Below, one piece after another: positions 29,783 through 37,769 of a stretch of DNA of 64,000 bases. A model generated the notes under the pieces. That model searched no databases, was not told the origin of the DNA, and saw only the letters and a program-made list of their open reading frames with translations. This DNA comes from an uncultured Sulfitobacter sp. (GTDB taxonomy: Bacteria; Pseudomonadota; Alphaproteobacteria; Rhodobacterales; Rhodobacteraceae), in contig NZ_CANMFS010000004.1 of assembly GCF_947497275.1 (NCBI RefSeq), forward strand, positions 372,001 to 436,000. The letters run 5' to 3'. Numbering within the stretch: the first letter of the stretch is position 1; each line of letters starts with the position of its first letter. Position numbers and translations under genes: made by a program.

Positions 29783-31482
29783 CGGCGTCCATGGGTGTGG
29801 TGATGCTGGTGCACACGGCGCTGGGCCGCGCGGAGCAAATTGCACGCCATTGGGCCAATGCGCGGGTACCGGTTGTTATCCATGTGGATCGCAACGTCCC
29901 GAAGAAAAACTACGATACCTTCGTCGCGGCTTTGTCCGATGTACCGAACCTGCTGTTTTCCAAACGATTTCGGTGCGAGTGGGGGACGTGGGGCATCGTT
30001 GCCGCGTCACAGGCCGCGGCTGAACTGATGCTGGCCAGCTTTGCCGATGTTCGGCACGTTTACCTCGCATCTGGGTCTTGCCTGCCGCTGCGCCCGGTTC
30101 AGGAGCTTGTCGACTATCTGGCCGACCGACCGCGTACAGATTTCATCGAAAGCGCTACGACGGCAGACGTGCCGTGGACTGTCGGCGGTCTGGACGAAGA
30201 ACGATTTACCATGCGGTTTCCATTCTCGTGGAAACGGCACAGGTACCTTTTCGACAAGGCCGTAAATTTCCAGCGCACGTTTAACATACGCCGCCGTATG
30301 CCAAACGGCATTGTGCCGCATATGGGGTCGCAGTGGTGGTGCATGACGCGCCAGACCTTGTCCGCAATCCTTCAGGATCCGGAACGCACGGAATACGATC
30401 GGTATTTTCGGCAGGTCTGGATCCCTGACGAAAGCTACTTCCAGACGCTTGCGCGCCTCTATTCGACCAATATCGAAAGCCGCTCTCTTACCCTGTCCAA
30501 ATTCGATTTTCAGGGCAAACCGCATATCTTTTACGACGATCACTTGCAGCTGCTGCGCCGGTCCGACTGTTTCGTCGCGCGCAAGATCTGGCCCTATGCC
30601 GACAGGCTCTATGAAGCATTCCTGACCGATGCAGAAGGCGCGATGAAAAAGACCGAGCCGAACCCCGGCAAGATCGATCGCATCTTCGCCAAGGCGGTGG
30701 AGCGCCGGACGCGTGGCCGCTCTGGGCTGTATATGCAAAGCCGTTTTCCCAACGAGGATTGGGAAAATGGCGTGACAGCCGCAGCCTATTCAATGTTTCA
30801 AGGCTTTGCCGAGCTGTTCGAGAATTTCGAGCCATGGTTGGCGAATGCCACAGGTGCGCGCGTGCACGGCCACCTCTTCGCGCCCGACCGCGTCCATTTC
30901 GCCGAAGGCCAGAGTACCCTGAACGGAGCGCTGAGCGACAGCGCGTTGCAGCGCGATTACAACGCCGAAGCTTTCCTGTCTAACCTGATCTGGAACACGC
31001 GTGGCGAACGGCAATGCTTCCAATTTGGGCCGCTCGACAACCAAGACGTCAACTGGCGCATTTCCAAGGACCCGAACGCGCAAATCTCGGTCATCACCGG
31101 CGCTTGGGCGGTGCCGCTTTTCCGATCCAACATGGATTTCGCGGATATCCGGCGCCTTGCCGCAGGTATGCAGAAGATCGAGAGCGAGCATATGGACGTG
31201 CTGCGGTCTCCTTACACCAAGGCGCGCGTGCGCATCTGGAACATGGCGGAATTCATCGAAGCCCCGATGGAGCCGCTTCAGGGGATCCTGGACGAAATCG
31301 GACAGGCGCGGATCAGGCGGCTTTCGGAGGCGCCGAAAATGGTCGATATGCACGGATTTGGACAATTCCTGCAAAACCTCAAGAACCAGGGTATGCACCC
31401 CTATCTGATGGGCGACTTCCCGGTGGAACGTGGCCCCGTCTCTACCCATGAAGTCCCCCGCAGACCTTACCTGGTGAAATAG
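29779..31482 (+). CDS. Core-2/I-branching-type (GT14) glycosyltransferase with a C-terminal extension
   Basis: 567 aa. The N-terminal 260 residues match the branching-enzyme family of beta-1,6-N-acetylglucosaminyltransferases and xylosyltransferases: VVMLVHTALGRAEQIARHW, VVIHVDRNVPKKNYDTF, VYLASGSCLPLRP and GSQWWCMTR. Residues about 300-567 form a separate domain that I associate with these bacterial enzymes (DUF5927-like) and whose role is not known. Start is GTG at 29779 in a GTGA overlap with the previous stop. A sulfotransferase gene follows after 3 bases, so branching and sulfation genes are tightly linked. Confidence 0.85.
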   Translation: MTASMGVVMLVHTALGRAEQIARHWANARVPVVIHVDRNVPKKNYDTFVAALSDVPNLLFSKRFRCEWGTWGIVAASQAAAELMLASFADVRHVYLASGSCLPLRPVQELVDYLADRPRTDFIESATTADVPWTVGGLDEERFTMRFPFSWKRHRYLFDKAVNFQRTFNIRRRMPNGIVPHMGSQWWCMTRQTLSAILQDPERTEYDRYFRQVWIPDESYFQTLARLYSTNIESRSLTLSKFDFQGKPHIFYDDHLQLLRRSDCFVARKIWPYADRLYEAFLTDAEGAMKKTEPNPGKIDRIFAKAVERRTRGRSGLYMQSRFPNEDWENGVTAAAYSMFQGFAELFENFEPWLANATGARVHGHLFAPDRVHFAEGQSTLNGALSDSALQRDYNAEAFLSNLIWNTRGERQCFQFGPLDNQDVNWRISKDPNAQISVITGAWAVPLFRSNMDFADIRRLAAGMQKIESEHMDVLRSPYTKARVRIWNMAEFIEAPMEPLQGILDEIGQARIRRLSEAPKMVDMHGFGQFLQNLKNQGMHPYLMGDFPVERGPVSTHEVPRRPYLVK

Positions 31483-31485
31483 AAC

Positions 31486-32913
31486 ATGACCTCACGTTTC
31501 GACAGTTTCGTTGTATTTGCCGAAATGCGAACCGGATCGAATTTTCTCGAAGCGAATCTGAATGCCTTCGACGGCATTACCTGTCATGGCGAGGCGTTCA
31601 ATCCGCATTTCATCGGCTATCCGAACACCACCGAAATCTTGGGCGTCGACCAGGCGATGCGCGATTCCAATCCGAACGTCTTGCTTGCGGCGATCCGCGA
31701 TGATCCCGCATCGCTCGGCGGGTTCCGGTATTTTCATGATCACGATCCACGGGTCCTGCCGACCGTTCTGGAGGATCCGCGCTGTGCCAAGATCGTCCTG
31801 ACCCGCAACCCGATCGAGAGCTATATCAGCTGGAAGATCGCGCAGACGACCGGACAATGGAAGCTGACCGATCTCAAGGCCCGCAAGGCTGCGCAAGCCC
31901 TGTTCGACGAGGCGGAGTTTGCCGCACACCTCGAAGCGTTGCAGAGCTTTCAGTTGATGCTATTGAACCGACTGCAGACGACAGGGCAGACCGCGTTTTA
32001 TGTCGCTTACGAAGACCTGCAAAGCGTCGATGTGATGAACGGAATCGCTGCATTTCTCGGGGTTCCGGAACTGCTGGAAGAGCTCGACAAGAATCTGAAG
32101 AAACAAAACCCCAGCCCGCTGTCCGAAAAGGTCAGCAACTTCGATGAGATGACCAGCGCGCTGGGAAGGCTTGATCGCTTTGATCTGACCCGCACGCCGA
32201 ATTTCGAGCCGCGGCGCGGCGCGAACGTCCCAGGCTATGTCGCGGGCGTCAAGGCGCCGCTGTTGTTCATGCCCATCGCCGGCGGCCCGTTACAGGAAGT
32301 CCGGCGCTGGCTTGCTGCGCTGGACGGTGAAAAGCAGAACGCGCTTCTGTCTAAAATGTCGCAAAAGGACCTGAGGCAGTGGAAACGCCGGCGGCCCGGG
32401 CACCGCAGTTTTACGGTGCTGCGCCATCCGCTCCTGCGCACGCATGAGGTGTTCTGTCACCGGATCCTGAACGCAGGGCAGGGCAGCTACCTTCAATTGC
32501 GGCGCACGTTGGTACGGCGCTACAAGCTGCCGCTGCCCGAAGAAGGCCACGAAGCGAGCATCGACAAGGCGGCGCATCGGGCCGCCTTCATCGCATTCCT
32601 CAAGTTTCTCAAAGGCAACCTGGCGGAGCAGACCGCCATCCGCGTCGACCCGGCCTGGTGCAGTCAGTCACAGATCATTCAGGGGTTCGGAGAATTCACG
32701 CTTCCCGATCTCGTCTTGCGCGAAGAAACCCTTGCATCCGATCTTGCGGCGCTTGCCGCGACGTTCGGGTATACACAGGCCCCCCGGATCGAGGCCCCGG
32801 TGTCGCGCGGTCCATTCGCTCTTGCTGTTATCTACGACGACGAGATCGAGGCGTTGGGCGCTGACGTCTATCAACGCGACTACATGATGTTTGGATTCGA
32901 TCGCTGGCGGTAA
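31486..32913 (+). CDS. Two-domain sulfotransferase (NodH-like plus degenerate Sulfotransfer_2-like)
   Basis: 475 aa. The N-terminal domain (1 to about 240) has the PAPS 5'-phosphosulfate loop RTGSNFLEAN (15-24) and the 3'-phosphate site CAKIVLTRNPIESYISWKIA (100-119) of NodH-like sulfotransferases. The C-terminal domain (about 250-475) looks like a carbohydrate sulfotransferase of the Sulfotransfer_2 group: PLLFMPIAGGPLQEVRRWL, SFTVLRHPLLRTHEVF, WCSQSQI and the end DVYQRDYMMFGFDRW. In this second domain the loop that should contain Lys and Ser/Thr reads PIAGGPL, so PAPS binding may be lost. It probably sulfates a surface glycan. Confidence 0.85.
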   Translation: MTSRFDSFVVFAEMRTGSNFLEANLNAFDGITCHGEAFNPHFIGYPNTTEILGVDQAMRDSNPNVLLAAIRDDPASLGGFRYFHDHDPRVLPTVLEDPRCAKIVLTRNPIESYISWKIAQTTGQWKLTDLKARKAAQALFDEAEFAAHLEALQSFQLMLLNRLQTTGQTAFYVAYEDLQSVDVMNGIAAFLGVPELLEELDKNLKKQNPSPLSEKVSNFDEMTSALGRLDRFDLTRTPNFEPRRGANVPGYVAGVKAPLLFMPIAGGPLQEVRRWLAALDGEKQNALLSKMSQKDLRQWKRRRPGHRSFTVLRHPLLRTHEVFCHRILNAGQGSYLQLRRTLVRRYKLPLPEEGHEASIDKAAHRAAFIAFLKFLKGNLAEQTAIRVDPAWCSQSQIIQGFGEFTLPDLVLREETLASDLAALAATFGYTQAPRIEAPVSRGPFALAVIYDDEIEALGADVYQRDYMMFGFDRWR

Positions 32914-32916
32914 CGG

Positions 32917-33381
32917 TCAGGCCGCTTTAACGCCCTCAGCTTCGGTGAGAATCGTATACAGCGTTCCGGGGCTCGGATTGGCACGCAGCTTTGCACAAAC
33001 GTTTGGATCACGCAGTGTCCGCGACACCAGCGCCAGCGCCTTGAGGTGTTCCACGCCGGCATTTTCAGGCGCGAACAAGCTGAATGCGAGATCGACAGGC
33101 TGACGGTCGACCGATCCGAAATCGACGGGCTTTTCCAGAAGAACGAAAAGCCCGACAACCTCTTCGAGACCGTCAAGCCGCGCGTGTGGCAATGCCACCC
33201 CGTGGCCGACTCCTGTAGGACCCAGCGACTCTCGCGCGAGGAGTGCTTCGACAACGCGGCTGGCATCCAGTCCGTAGGTTGTATCCGCGAGTTCTCCGAT
33301 GTCCGCCAGCAGCCGTTTCTTGCTGCTGGTGGAGGAAAGCACCTTTATCGCTTTGGGCGTCAGAAGATTTGCAAGCTTCAT
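32917..33381 (-). CDS. ptsN: Nitrogen-regulatory PTS enzyme IIA (EIIA-Ntr)
   Basis: 154 aa with the phosphorylated His66 in GVALPHARLDGLEE. EIIA-Ntr is the last acceptor of the nitrogen phosphotransfer chain and regulates potassium and nitrogen functions by protein contact rather than by sugar uptake. The gene is last in the rnd-lptCAB-hpf-ptsN series and its stop is only 3 bases from the convergent sulfotransferase stop. Confidence 0.93.
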   Translation of the reverse strand: MKLANLLTPKAIKVLSSTSSKKRLLADIGELADTTYGLDASRVVEALLARESLGPTGVGHGVALPHARLDGLEEVVGLFVLLEKPVDFGSVDRQPVDLAFSLFAPENAGVEHLKALALVSRTLRDPNVCAKLRANPSPGTLYTILTEAEGVKAA

Positions 33382-33447
33382 CGTTGTTCGGTCCCTCGGC
33401 GTCTGCCTGTTCCTAGTGCGCTACGAGAACGCGCCCTAGACTACTCT

Positions 33448-34014
33448 TTACGAGGGGTCAATCCATCCGATGTTTCCGTCATCTCGACGGTAAACCACGT
33501 TCACCCCATCCTTGTTTTCTTTTTTGAACACCAGCACTGGTGCGCCTGAAAGCTCCATCTGCATCACGGCCTCGCCAACCGACAGGGTCGCGATTTTCGT
33601 CTGCATTTCCGCGATTATCATCGGCTGGAGCGATTCCGGCTCTTCCATGTCGGTATCGGTTTCTGCAGCCAGAATATACGAGGAAGCGCCCAAAAGTTCA
33701 ACCGGCTGCGCGCGTTCCTTGTAATGATCTTTCAACCGACGCTTGTACCGTCGCAGTTGCTTTTCCATCTTCTCGCTGCACCCGTCGAAGGCTGCATAAA
33801 TCTCATTCGCGTGCGCTTTCGCGGAGGCCGTCAGTCCGGTCGACAGATGAACAGTTGTCTCGCAGACATACTCGTGCCCCGACTTGGAAAAAACTACTTG
33901 TGCGTCGGTCGGCCGTTCGGCGTACTTCTGTACCGCACTGTCCAGTTCTGTCTTGACGTGGGTTTGCAGTGCTTCGCCGATATCAATCTGTTTTCCGCTG
34001 ATCTGGTACCGCAT
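33448..34014 (-). CDS. hpf: Ribosome hibernation promoting factor, long form
   Basis: 188 aa. The N-terminal part (1-105) is the S30AE/YfiA-type domain (MRYQISGKQIDIGEALQTHV at the start; GCSEKMEKQLRRYKRRLKDH). The C-terminal part (about 130-188) is the extra dimerisation domain of long HPF, with APVLVFKKENKDGVNVVYRRDDGNIGWI. Long HPF joins 70S ribosomes into 100S dimers in stationary phase. GGAG lies 6 bases before the ATG. A very good promoter sits about 160 bases upstream. Confidence 0.93.
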   Translation of the reverse strand: MRYQISGKQIDIGEALQTHVKTELDSAVQKYAERPTDAQVVFSKSGHEYVCETTVHLSTGLTASAKAHANEIYAAFDGCSEKMEKQLRRYKRRLKDHYKERAQPVELLGASSYILAAETDTDMEEPESLQPMIIAEMQTKIATLSVGEAVMQMELSGAPVLVFKKENKDGVNVVYRRDDGNIGWIDPS

Positions 34015-34182
34015 AGTTTCTCCTTACGTTGTATGGTCCAATCGCCCGGCACAGGCCTATTGCGGCCAGCGGGGCGGACAATCAGAGTCTGGAAGTGACG
34101 AAGGGCAACGGGTTATTTTCGGTAGGCCCACCCAGAGGTGGCGCGGTTTTTATTCTCATCCAAAGCCATGTCGCCATACCTT

Positions 34183-34212
34183 ATTAGAGCGCCATTCGCC
34201 GCGAGGTGTCAA
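34183..34212 (-). promoter_or_regulatory. Strong sigma70-type promoter upstream of hpf
   Basis: On the minus strand TTGACA (34212-34207) and TCTAAT (34188-34183) are 18 bases apart, one mismatch from consensus overall. It gives hpf-ptsN their own transcript with a leader of about 160 nt, which contains a small hairpin, CCACC/GGTGG, near 34128-34141. Confidence 0.65.
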
Positions 34213-34265
34213 TCATTTCACGCCCCAAGGCAGCCTTTTGCCGAAGGCGCACGAACCTAAAATCG

Positions 34266-35027
34266 TTAAGAAATCTTAAAATTATCACCCAGATACACGC
34301 GTCGGACATCTCCGTCGCGGACAACCTCGTCCGGGGTTCCTGACATGAGGACACGACCCTCGTGAAGAATATAGGCGCGGTCCACGATTTCGAGTGTCTC
34401 GCGCACGTTATGGTCGGTGATCAGAACGCCGATCCCGCGTTTTTTAAGATCAGCGACCAGATGGCGAATATCACCGACGGAAATCGGATCGACGCCCGCA
34501 AAGGGTTCATCGAGCAAAAGATACTTCGGGTTTGCCGCGAGACAGCGCGCAATCTCGACCCGCCGCCGCTCACCGCCCGAAAGGGCAAGAGAAGGCGCGC
34601 GCCGCAGGTGTTCGATGGAGAACTCGCTGAGAAGCTCATCCAGTCTGATCTGCCGCTTCTTGCGATCGGGTTCAGCAATGTCGAGGACCGCAAGAATGTT
34701 GCCCTGAACGCTCAAGCCGCGGAAAATACTCATTTCCTGCGGCAGATAACCGATGCCAAGCTGGGCGCGGCGGTACATCGGCAGCGTTGTGACGTCCTTG
34801 CCGTCGATCGTCACGGTACCGCCCTCCGGGGTCACGAGGCCCGCGACGGCATAGAACGTCGTTGTCTTTCCCGAACCGTTCGGACCCAACAGTGCCACAA
34901 CCTCGCCGCGGTTCAGCTCCATCGAAAAATCGCGGATCACGACCTTCTTGCGGTAGGACTTGCGCAAATGAGCGATCCGCAATCCGGCTTCGCCTTCGGC
35001 CACTTTCAGGTCGGGGGACGGGCTCAT
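34266..35027 (-). CDS. lptB: LPS export ABC transporter ATPase LptB
   Basis: LptB powers extraction of LPS from the inner membrane with LptF/LptG. The 253-aa protein has Walker A GPNGSGKT (48-55), the Q-loop in YLPQEMSIF, signature LSGGERRR (149-156) and Walker B LLLDEPFAGVDP (170-181), plus the His of the switch region (ITDHNVRET). It overlaps lptA by 4 bases (ATGA) and follows the common lptC-lptA-lptB order. Confidence 0.96.
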   Translation of the reverse strand: MSPSPDLKVAEGEAGLRIAHLRKSYRKKVVIRDFSMELNRGEVVALLGPNGSGKTTTFYAVAGLVTPEGGTVTIDGKDVTTLPMYRRAQLGIGYLPQEMSIFRGLSVQGNILAVLDIAEPDRKKRQIRLDELLSEFSIEHLRRAPSLALSGGERRRVEIARCLAANPKYLLLDEPFAGVDPISVGDIRHLVADLKKRGIGVLITDHNVRETLEIVDRAYILHEGRVLMSGTPDEVVRDGDVRRVYLGDNFKIS

Positions 35028-35515
35028 TGGTCTGGGCCGGTTTGCAGCCGCGTGCGCACATTGCCGGACATCTGCGCCGTGCCATCCTCAAGGCGGATTG
35101 TCATGCTGTCCGCGCTGAGCGCGCTCGCCCCCTGCGCGAGCAGGACGTCGCCACTCATGACGATGGTGCCGTCATCTATACTGTAATCCGCGCGCTGCGC
35201 CTCGGCAGCATCAGGACCGGAAACGAGAGTGACGCCTCCCGTCGCCTCCATCTTGGCAATGCCATTCGCATCCGTACGGTAGACGACCAGAACGCGCTGC
35301 GCACTCAGACGCATTTCGCCCTGGCCTATGACCACGTTTCCCGAAAAAATCGCGGTGCCGGTCTGCTGGTCCACCGACAACTCCTCCGAAGTGACCTCGA
35401 CCGGGAGGCTGGTGTCCTGTGCTATGGTTCCGAATGCGACGCTGGCCCCCTGCGCAACGGCAAGGGTTGACAAACACGCAACGAAAAGCGCGATAATCGT
35501 AAGACGAAGACCCAT
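35024..35515 (-). CDS. lptA: LPS transport periplasmic protein LptA
   Basis: LptA forms the periplasmic bridge that carries LPS to the outer membrane. From the ATG at 35515 the product has 163 aa, with a signal peptide (MGLRLTIIALFVACL, cleavage after VAQG or nearby) and an OstA-like beta-jellyroll: FSGNVVIGQGEMRLSAQRVLV and MSGDVLLAQGASAL. A TTG 18 bases upstream would add six residues and seems unnecessary. It lies between lptC and lptB. Confidence 0.9.
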   Translation of the reverse strand: MGLRLTIIALFVACLSTLAVAQGASVAFGTIAQDTSLPVEVTSEELSVDQQTGTAIFSGNVVIGQGEMRLSAQRVLVVYRTDANGIAKMEATGGVTLVSGPDAAEAQRADYSIDDGTIVMSGDVLLAQGASALSADSMTIRLEDGTAQMSGNVRTRLQTGPDQ

Positions 35516-35535
35516 GATGCAGCCACTTTCCAATC

Positions 35536-36135
35536 TCAGTTGGGCGTATATACCAGTTTAACACCGCCGCTGAAAAGCATTTGCGCGTTCTCGGCAGAAT
35601 TCGGTTTTTTGACCGTCATGTTTCCCGCCGTCAGGTCGCCCATCGGGCTTTGCGCGGCGACCGCGCCGGGCGCGATCAGCAACACTTCCGAAAGCTTCGA
35701 AGACAACGCACCCGTATCAATGCGGTATCCGTTGGAGGTGTCGATGATCACATCGCCTGTAAGCGTCGCTAGGTCGTCGGGAATATCCAGTACAATGAGA
35801 TCGGCGCGCACCTGCAATTTCGACCCCGGCGCGGTTTCGATGCGCGCGATGACGTTCTCCGCGCGGTTGCCCGTGGTCTGGCCATCGGGCGTCGTCAGTT
35901 TTGTCGCAGAAAAGGAAAGCAGATCGCCATCCGCTGTGCTGCCGGAGAAAAACGGACCGGTGATCTGCTGATCACGCAGCCGCTCCTGTATCTCCTTGTC
36001 CGCAAATGGGATCTGCGCCTCATTGTCGCCGCCGCGCGAAATCAGGAACAGCGTCGATAAAAGCGCCAGCGCCGCCAGCGGAAAAATCACTTTCAGCAGC
36101 GCAACGGTGCGCGAATAGCGGTCGCCGGCGATCAT
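35536..36135 (-). CDS. lptC: LPS export protein LptC
   Basis: LptC is the bitopic inner-membrane component that passes LPS from LptBFG to LptA. From the ATG at 36135 the product has 199 aa: MIAGDRYSRTVALLKVIFPL, one N-terminal transmembrane helix (about 11-32) and a periplasmic jellyroll with LTGDVIIDTSNGYRIDTGAL. The open frame reaches further upstream into rnd, but that part is a shadow. It starts 13 bases after the rnd stop. Confidence 0.88.
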   Translation of the reverse strand: MIAGDRYSRTVALLKVIFPLAALALLSTLFLISRGGDNEAQIPFADKEIQERLRDQQITGPFFSGSTADGDLLSFSATKLTTPDGQTTGNRAENVIARIETAPGSKLQVRADLIVLDIPDDLATLTGDVIIDTSNGYRIDTGALSSKLSEVLLIAPGAVAAQSPMGDLTAGNMTVKKPNSAENAQMLFSGGVKLVYTPN

Positions 36136-36148
36136 CCGTCCGAACCGG

Positions 36149-36763
36149 TCATGCGTGAGCGAAAATGTCCGTATCCGGCCACCCTTCAAGATCAAGCCGC
36201 GCCCGCATCGGCAGGAAATCAAAACACGCTTGGGCGATGTCCATCCGGCCTTCGCGTTCCAGCATGATATTAAGCGCCTTACGCAGCCTGTGCAGATACA
36301 GGACGTCAGAGGCGGCATAGTCGATCTGCGCTTGGGTCAGCGCATCGGCACCCCAGTCACTTGACTGTTGCTGTTTGGAAATATCCACGCCGAGAAGCTC
36401 CTGCAACAGTTTTGCCAGCCCGTGTCGGTCCGTATAGGTGCGTACCAGTCGGCTGGCGATCTTAGTGCAATAGACCGGTGCTGCGACCGCGCCGAATGTG
36501 TTGTGCATCGCGGCGATGTCGAAGCGGCCGAAATGGAATAGCTTCAGCACGTTCGCGTCCTCAAGAAGGCGGCAAAGGTTCGGCGCATCCGTCTGCCCCT
36601 TGGCGATCTGGATCAGGTGGGCGTTGCCGTCACCGCTTGAGATTTGCACCACGCACAGACGGTCCCGATGCGGATGCAGGCCCATTGTCTCGCAGTCGAT
36701 GGCCACCATCGGTCCAAGGTCAAGCCCGTCGGGCAGGTCGTTCTGATAAACGGTATTTGTCAT
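36149..36763 (-). CDS. rnd: Ribonuclease D-like 3'-5' exonuclease
   Basis: 204 aa, only the DEDD exonuclease domain: AIDCETMGL with Asp23 and Glu25, HFGRFDIAAM with the second acidic site, and DYAASDVLYLHRL near the end with the Tyr/Asp of DEDDy enzymes. It lacks the HRDC domains of E. coli RNase D, so it is the short form common in alphaproteobacteria. It trims tRNA or other RNA 3' ends in the family. It leads the lptCAB genes. Confidence 0.88.
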   Translation of the reverse strand: MTNTVYQNDLPDGLDLGPMVAIDCETMGLHPHRDRLCVVQISSGDGNAHLIQIAKGQTDAPNLCRLLEDANVLKLFHFGRFDIAAMHNTFGAVAAPVYCTKIASRLVRTYTDRHGLAKLLQELLGVDISKQQQSSDWGADALTQAQIDYAASDVLYLHRLRKALNIMLEREGRMDIAQACFDFLPMRARLDLEGWPDTDIFAHA

Positions 36764-36805
36764 GGAATGCTCTATACAGGGAGGACAAGAAGGTGAAAAG
36801 GCGCG

Positions 36806-37582
36806 TCAGTGCGGCAGAATACCGGCGGGGTCGGGCTTTGGAAAGCGGACGAGCAAGCGGTTCACCAGCATGTGACAGCTGTGGCCCTCCCATCCGTCGG
36901 GCAACAGATTGCGCGGCAGGGGTGGGTGGCGCAACACGATGCGCCGCCAGTTGTGCACGATCAGACAGCGCAAGACAGCCCGCTGCAGCGGGCTTGGCCG
37001 GGTGTCGCGCAGCAGCTTGTCGGCGGATGTCAGTATCGGCAACAACGTCTGGTAGTCCTGCGTCAGCATGGCGGGTGCGATTTGCGCAGGCAGCCAGGCG
37101 GGAACTTCATCGCCGGGCAAAACCAGCGCCGCTTTGGGCGGTACCGCAGATACCGCCCCGACGAAGACACGCGGCAAAAGCTGCACATAGCCACTCGCGC
37201 GCATTTTCTCCAGCGGGATGGTGTCCGCGTCCCGGACCAGCACCAGGTGCCACGCGTCGCTCTCCAGAGCAGGGCCGGTATAGATCCGTTCACTGGCAGC
37301 GGCGCTCCTTGCGCGGCTCTTCGGGGTCAGCGCATGACGGCGGGTGCGGCCGCTTTTCTCCGAGACGATCCAGCCCTCGTTGCGCAGCCTGTGCAGCGCG
37401 ACACGCACGGCTTCGGGGCGGATATGCATTTCGGCCATCACCGCCGACAGCGTCGGTCCGTCAATCGCGGTACCTTCTTTCTGGGCCAGATCGCCGAACA
37501 GGCTGACCATCAACGACCAGACCCGATGCCCGCCCGGCGCAAGAAGCGCCTGTATCGTTTGCTGGTACGGGTTGGATGCCAT
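36806..37582 (-). CDS. PaaX-family transcriptional regulator
   Basis: 258 aa. The N-terminal winged-helix region reads VWSLMVSLFGDL and MHIRPEAVRVALHRLRNEGWIVSEKSGRTRRHALTPKS, matching PaaX, the repressor of phenylacetate degradation. No phenylacetate genes are in the window. The gene is divergent from the GH13 phosphorylase, so a role in controlling the glucosylglycerate locus or itself is likely. It has a near-consensus promoter 26 bases upstream with a palindrome over the -35 box. Confidence 0.82.
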   Translation of the reverse strand: MASNPYQQTIQALLAPGGHRVWSLMVSLFGDLAQKEGTAIDGPTLSAVMAEMHIRPEAVRVALHRLRNEGWIVSEKSGRTRRHALTPKSRARSAAASERIYTGPALESDAWHLVLVRDADTIPLEKMRASGYVQLLPRVFVGAVSAVPPKAALVLPGDEVPAWLPAQIAPAMLTQDYQTLLPILTSADKLLRDTRPSPLQRAVLRCLIVHNWRRIVLRHPPLPRNLLPDGWEGHSCHMLVNRLLVRFPKPDPAGILPH

Positions 37583-37614
37583 AGGCGTAATACTCTAGCC
37601 TGAAATATCATCCT

Positions 37615-37650
37615 ATTATAGAGGGTTGGCATCTTGGTGTCAGCATGCTG
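37615..37650 (-). promoter_or_regulatory. Promoter of the PaaX-like gene with an overlapping palindrome
   Basis: On the minus strand CTGACA (37643-37638) and TATAAT (37620-37615) are 17 bases apart. The perfect palindrome CAGCATGCTG (37641-37650) overlaps the -35 box and could be an operator for the regulator itself or for the divergent phosphorylase gene. Confidence 0.6.
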
Positions 37651-37769
37651 CATTCTCGGAGCTACGAAAACAGCCTATATTATCGGCATATTTGTTCAGA
37701 CCGGGCCGCAGGGACGGAAACTCTGCGACCGCGTTTGTCTGGCATCGCGAGACGTGGTTATTTGAACGG

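Noticed and set aside
36478..37603. Plus-strand frames over rnd and the PaaX-like gene
   Set aside because: Cys/Arg/Ser-rich, antisense to two recognisable genes.
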